Assembly: GCA_934561485.1 (NCBI GenBank)
Contig: CAKTGS010000075.1
Span: 1 to 10,089 of the forward strand
Source: an uncultured Faecalibacterium sp.
GTDB taxonomy: Bacteria; Bacillota; Clostridia; Oscillospirales; Ruminococcaceae
DNA length: 10,089 bases
Direction of reading: 5' to 3'
A program made the position numbers and the translations under genes. This document shows positions 8,401 through 10,089 of the stretch, piece by piece (position 1 is the first letter of the stretch; every line of letters starts with the position of its first letter). The notes under the pieces are model-generated. The model was not told the origin of the DNA and ran no database searches. It worked only from the letters and a program-made list of their open reading frames with translations.

Positions 8401-9150
8401 CTGCCGGACGGTGAGCCGGAACCGCCCGCCCCGGCAGAAGCAGACCCGGCCCTGGTGGAACAGCTGCGGGCGGGCTTTGCCTGGCAGTACCCGGCAGCGG
8501 CCCTGGCGGCAGTGCCTGCCAAGGTGAGCGTGACCAGCATCGTGCACAAAACCGAGCAGACCACGCTGGAGCGCCCGGCGTTTTTGAGCAAAGACGGCCT
8601 GACCGCCGCCGAAATGGGCACGGCCCTGCATGCATTTCTGGAGCACGCCGACTTTGCGGCCCTGGCAGCCGCGAAGGCACAGGGCACGCTGGACGAAGCC
8701 ATCCGGACAGAGCGCGGACGACAGACGGCAGCGCAGCTCACCGCGCCGGAGATCGCGGAAAAGCTGGATGCCGGCCGCATCCGCACCTTTGTGGAAGGCG
8801 AGGCCTTTGCAAAGATCTGCGCCGCACAGCAGGTGCTGCGGGAGCTGCCGTTCATCACAGCCCTGCCGGCGGAGCGGGTGCTGGCCGCCCAGGGCGGCGC
8901 ACCGCAGCCTGCAGCGGCAGCCGAACAGGTGCTGGTGCAGGGCATTGCCGACCTGGTGCTGGTGTACCCGGACCACCTGGAACTACTGGATTACAAAACC
9001 GACCGCAGCAAAACGGAAGCGGATTTTGTGCGGGCCTATAAGCCGCAGCTGGACCTGTACGCCCTTGCCATCGGCAAGCGGTTTGCGCCCAGGGCAGTGA
9101 CCTATAAGGGCATCTACTCGTTTGCGCTGGGAAAGCTGATCGAAGTGTGA
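5479..9150 (+). CDS. addA: ATP-dependent helicase/nuclease subunit AddA
   Basis: AddA is the UvrD-like superfamily 1 3'-5' helicase of AddAB, with a second nuclease. Its 1223 residues compare with 1232 in B. subtilis. Motifs run in order: Q motif KWTPAQRAAI (5-14), Walker A AAAGSGKT (25-32, Lys31), motif Ia TFTNAAAAELRARI, Walker B VDEYQDTN (Asp424, Glu425), motif III GDLKQSIYRFRQADP from 452, LDANFRS, motif V IMTIHRSKGLQFPVVF (802-817), and motif VI RLLYVALTRAQDKL (877-890). The C-terminal nuclease has His1051 in GTALHAFLEH, Asp1158 in GIADL, the LDYKTDR motif (Asp1171, Lys1173) and Q1190-x3-Y1194. It begins at GTG (5479) with a strong AAAGGAGG site at 5464-5471, seven bases upstream inside the end of addB, and overlaps addB by GTGA. 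No clear intrinsic terminator follows; only a four-pair stem (9155-9167) with a distant T-run is visible. Confidence 0.97.
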   Translation: MSEPKWTPAQRAAIYDRGGALLVSAAAGSGKTAVLTERAVQLITDPEHPVDADELLIVTFTNAAAAELRARIGQALLRRSQQEPGNTALRRQRMLLQRAPICTIDAFCLDLLHKHFQALDIPPDFTPADPGSVQMLRAEALAETLEHAYADPDFCAFADLYGKGRTDKPAGDTILHVYDFLRALPDYDRKLDEFLAPWQQENGFDATCWHDLLLAEAARCAKAARELLCAAQLDCREDYAQEMADAESKKTPAAVRKAAEAVADKYAEAQGRLERSAALLGEVERLAAAGEWTPLYDRLTPFVLGMEEAPGLKGMKKHLKGDRRAAIKTRAEEAAGLFAQITALICCSEEEAEADRKAALPRLRALFAAVREFDARFTARKKERKLLEFSDFEHLALRLLRGPDGTPTPLCGSIRQNYAAVMVDEYQDTNALQDALYRCLASPAGDNLFLVGDLKQSIYRFRQADPSIFRAKLDHWPLLPGGAARPCPPEGTPGENVLLALDANFRSAPQVVAGINFIFEQLMTPQLGDTAYGDGQRLVCGAPGAYEGSVEAQFLPDDTAETDAAWIAQKIEALVAAGEPVRDGAATRPVQYEDCCILLSARGNFPAYAEALTARGIPVYADARENLMTAPHIRPLIALLKVIDNPAQDIYLAAAMLGPLFGFTDDDLVRLRARSVTPDHKKTRMSLYGAVLQAAQSEETDCFIQKVKAFYERLTALRRMARSAPAEQLMEEIFASTGYLAALGVLENGTRRREDARRFAAFCAVSGANGISALVRAIDAASLAGSTGETTPGGARPGCVSIMTIHRSKGLQFPVVFVADTARKFNAADTRQPVLLHREYGAGLRLRPEQGEGAYKTAAYTALASVHAQELRSEQMRLLYVALTRAQDKLILTVPLGIGKSANPYARAAAFLAAGAGKTLHAQANSFADWLRAALLVHPCGGPLRRQAENLELPFADTRSTIAITLPEPPADAELPDGEPEPPAPAEADPALVEQLRAGFAWQYPAAALAAVPAKVSVTSIVHKTEQTTLERPAFLSKDGLTAAEMGTALHAFLEHADFAALAAAKAQGTLDEAIRTERGRQTAAQLTAPEIAEKLDAGRIRTFVEGEAFAKICAAQQVLRELPFITALPAERVLAAQGGAPQPAAAAEQVLVQGIADLVLVYPDHLELLDYKTDRSKTEADFVRAYKPQLDLYALAIGKRFAPRAVTYKGIYSFALGKLIEV

Positions 9151-9208
9151 TGCCCCGTTCCGCACGGCCCAAAAGTCATATTTTTCTTGCAGAACGCATA
9201 AAAAGTGC

Positions 9209-9237
9209 TTGACAGCCCGTTTGGCATGTGGTAGAAT
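9209..9237 (+). promoter_or_regulatory. Strong promoter for the infC operon
   Basis: TTGACA (9209-9214) is a perfect -35 consensus, the spacer is 17 bases, and TAGAAT (9232-9237) is preceded by TGG, giving an extended -10 too. AT-rich sequence upstream (9168-9208) could act as an UP element. Initiation is predicted near 9244. The strength suits a ribosomal-protein operon. Confidence 0.9.
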
Positions 9238-9258
9238 ACCGGAGTAAAGAAAGCAGCT

Positions 9259-9310
9259 ACGGCCTGTGCCGCGCTCGCCTTGTGGGGTTCGAATCCCCGG
9301 GCTATACCCA
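9259..9310 (+). other. tRNA-like (acceptor/T-arm) element in the infC leader
   Basis: TGGGG, TTCGAAT and CCCCG (9283-9299) have the exact geometry of a tRNA T-stem and T-loop. They are followed by seven bases GGCTATA and then CCCA (9307-9310), where an acceptor 3' strand, discriminator and CCA would lie. TACGGCC at 9259-9265 can supply the 5' acceptor strand with one C-A mismatch. Only 17 bases lie between it and the T-stem, so there is no D-arm or anticodon arm; this is not a full tRNA gene. It may be a structural mimic or a tRNA relic. Confidence 0.45.
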
Positions 9311-9358
9311 AACGCGATTCGTTCTGCTGGAACGGGTGCGGTTGTTGTGTGAATTTTT

Positions 9359-9392
9359 GCGCGGCTGTCCAGGATCTGGACGGCCGCGTTTT
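9359..9392 (+). terminator. Intrinsic terminator/attenuator in the infC leader
   Basis: Arms 9360-9372 and 9376-9388 pair over 13 bases with one G-U wobble around the loop GAT, followed by TTTT (9389-9392). It lies between the infC promoter and the infC ribosome site, so it can only act by ending transcripts before the coding region. Confidence 0.85.
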
Positions 9393-9439
9393 CTATGCCA
9401 AATATTGCAACAAAATGGATTTTGTTTGGAGGTGCATTC

Positions 9440-9973
9440 ATTATCGCTACCGCTGGAAAGTCGAAGGAACTGGAGATCAACGGTCAGATCCGTGACCGTG
9501 AAGTTCGCCTGATCGGAGCTGACGGCGAGCAGAAGGGCGTTGTGTCCATTCAGGTGGCCATGCGCGCTGCTGAGGAAGCCGGGCTGGATCTGGTCAAGAT
9601 CGCGCCGCAGGCTGTTCCGCCTGTGTGCAAGGTGCTGGATTACGGCAAGTACCGTTTTGAACAGCAGAAGAAGGAGAAGGAAGCCAAGAAGAACCAAAAG
9701 GTGGTCGAAGTCAAGGAGACCCGCCTTTCGCTCAACATTGACACCAACGACTTCAACACCAAGCTGAACCAGACTGCCAAGTTCCTGGCAGCCGGGCACA
9801 AGGTGAAGGTTTCGATCCGTTTCCGCGGCCGTGAGATGGCGCACAGTGCTCTGGGTGCCGATGTGCTCAAGCGCTTTGCCGAGGCTCTGCCGCAGGCAAG
9901 CATGGATAAGCAGCCGGTGCTCGAGGGACGTACGATGTCCATTCTGCTGATCCCGAAACCCAATAAGGACTAA
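9440..9973 (+). CDS. infC: Translation initiation factor IF-3, AUU start
   Basis: IF3 binds the 30S subunit, prevents premature 50S joining and checks the start codon-initiator tRNA pairing. The 177-residue product has the N-terminal domain (about 10-80, with INGQIRDREVRLIG and the family motif VLDYGKYRFEQQKKEKEAKK, Asp67-Tyr71), a lysine-rich linker, and the C-terminal domain (about 84-177, with ETRLSLNIDTNDFNTKL and KVSIRFRGREMAH). The start is placed at ATT (9440): GGAGG (9428-9432) is seven bases upstream, and the family N-terminus begins here. AUU starts are known for infC of E. coli and Bacillus and let IF3 repress its own translation. ATC at 9443 is a less well spaced alternative. An in-frame ATG at 9395 lies against the attenuator's 3' end, has no ribosome site and adds fifteen non-family residues. 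rpmI follows after 18 bases. Confidence 0.93.
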   Translation: MIATAGKSKELEINGQIRDREVRLIGADGEQKGVVSIQVAMRAAEEAGLDLVKIAPQAVPPVCKVLDYGKYRFEQQKKEKEAKKNQKVVEVKETRLSLNIDTNDFNTKLNQTAKFLAAGHKVKVSIRFRGREMAHSALGADVLKRFAEALPQASMDKQPVLEGRTMSILLIPKPNKD

Positions 9974-9991
9974 TTTTAGGAGGATACTAAA

Positions 9992-10089
9992 ATGGCTAAG
10001 ATGAAACTGAAAACGCACTCCGGCGCTAAGAAGCGCTTTAAGCTGACCAAGAATGGCAAGATCAAGCGCGGCCACGCATTCCGCAGCCA
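9992..10089 (+). CDS. rpmI: 50S ribosomal protein L35 (5' part, cut by window end)
   Basis: The visible 32 residues, beginning MAKMKLKTHSGAKKRFKLT and ending GHAFRS, are characteristic of the N-terminal half of bacterial L35, a small basic 50S subunit protein of about 65 residues. The ATG at 9992 has AGGAGG at 9978-9983, eight bases upstream. It lies 18 bases after infC, so the two are cotranscribed. rplT (L20) is expected next, beyond the window, as in most Firmicutes. Confidence 0.95.
   Translation, partial: MAKMKLKTHSGAKKRFKLTKNGKIKRGHAFRS

Larger units (their letters stand above)
9244..9439 (+). promoter_or_regulatory. infC operon leader RNA with attenuator architecture
   Basis: About 195 nucleotides separate the predicted start and infC. 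In order: a strand TACGGCC (9259-9265), a GC strand GCCGCGC (9268-9274), a T-arm-like hairpin (9283-9299), GGCTATA (9300-9306) able to pair with the first strand at six of seven positions, a hairpin CGTTC/GAACG extended by wobbles (9317-9337), a terminator (9359-9392) and the Shine-Dalgarno GGAGG (9428-9432). GCCGCGC is perfectly complementary to GCGCGGC (9359-9365), the 5' arm of the terminator, so it could form an antiterminator. In B. subtilis the infC-rpmI-rplT leader is controlled by L20-promoted premature termination; the same control here is inferred from synteny and architecture. No T-box sequence or leader peptide was found. Confidence 0.7.

Noticed and set aside
1985..8976. Two antisense open frames of about 1200 codons (1985-5539 and 5368-8976, minus) opposite addB and addA
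   Set aside because: They are the byproduct of GC-rich third positions in the sense genes. Composition is low-complexity Gly/Gln/His/Arg/Ala-rich, with no known motif, and the sense frames carry full AddB and AddA signatures.
9246..9254. Resemblance of TAAAGAAAGC to the 23S rRNA GTPase-centre loop as a possible ribosomal-protein mimic
   Set aside because: About ten bases without matching surrounding structure is too little, and L20 does not bind that part of 23S rRNA.
9235..9310. Complete tRNA gene ending in CCA at 9310
   Set aside because: A 76-base tRNA would start inside the -10 element, the 5' bases do not pair with GGCTATA, and no D-arm or anticodon arm can be formed.
9395..9439. ATG start for infC at 9395
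   Set aside because: No ribosome site, it directly abuts the terminator, and the added residues are not part of the IF3 family; the ATT at 9440 has GGAGG at ideal spacing.
1..10089. Mobile element, CRISPR array, prophage or defence genes
   Set aside because: No transposase, integrase, regularly spaced repeats or defence motifs were seen; every long gene is a core housekeeping gene.

Overview
The window is ordinary-looking chromosomal core sequence from a GC-rich Firmicute, most likely an Oscillospiraceae/Ruminococcaceae member close to Faecalibacterium. That placement rests on codon usage, the RuvX/DUF1292 neighbourhood, addB-addA in Firmicute (not RecBCD) form, and an infC-rpmI operon with an attenuated leader. 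No database search was possible, so it is an inference.

Layout. Positions 1-206 (minus) hold a highly structured non-coding RNA ending in a U-tract, directly downstream of a DUF1292 (YrzB-type) gene (233-544, minus). A divergent promoter region (545-802) separates this from a lipoprotein cyclophilin (803-1522, plus). The cyclophilin converges on ruvX (1557-1988, minus) at a perfect 20-bp inverted repeat that serves as a two-way terminator and holds both stop codons. A second divergent promoter region (1989-2122) drives ruvX leftward and addB-addA rightward (2123-5482 and 5479-9150, GTGA overlap). After addA, a near-consensus promoter starts a roughly 195-nt leader with a T-arm-like hairpin, a possible antiterminator strand and a strong intrinsic terminator (9359-9392). 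It precedes infC, which starts at an AUU codon (9440-9973), then rpmI (9992 onward, cut by the window end).

Function. AddB and AddA form the helicase-nuclease that resects double-strand breaks for RecA. RuvX is a YqgF-family nuclease implicated in rRNA 5' end maturation. infC-rpmI(-rplT, presumed beyond the edge) encode IF3 and 50S proteins. In B. subtilis that operon is controlled by L20-dependent premature termination; the leader here has the parts for the same logic.

I saw no mobile element, CRISPR array, prophage or defence island. The less routine content is in RNA and regulation: the unassigned RNA at the left edge, the tRNA-like element and antiterminator of the infC leader, and the oppositely oriented cyclophilin gene lying between ruvX and its usual partner DUF1292.
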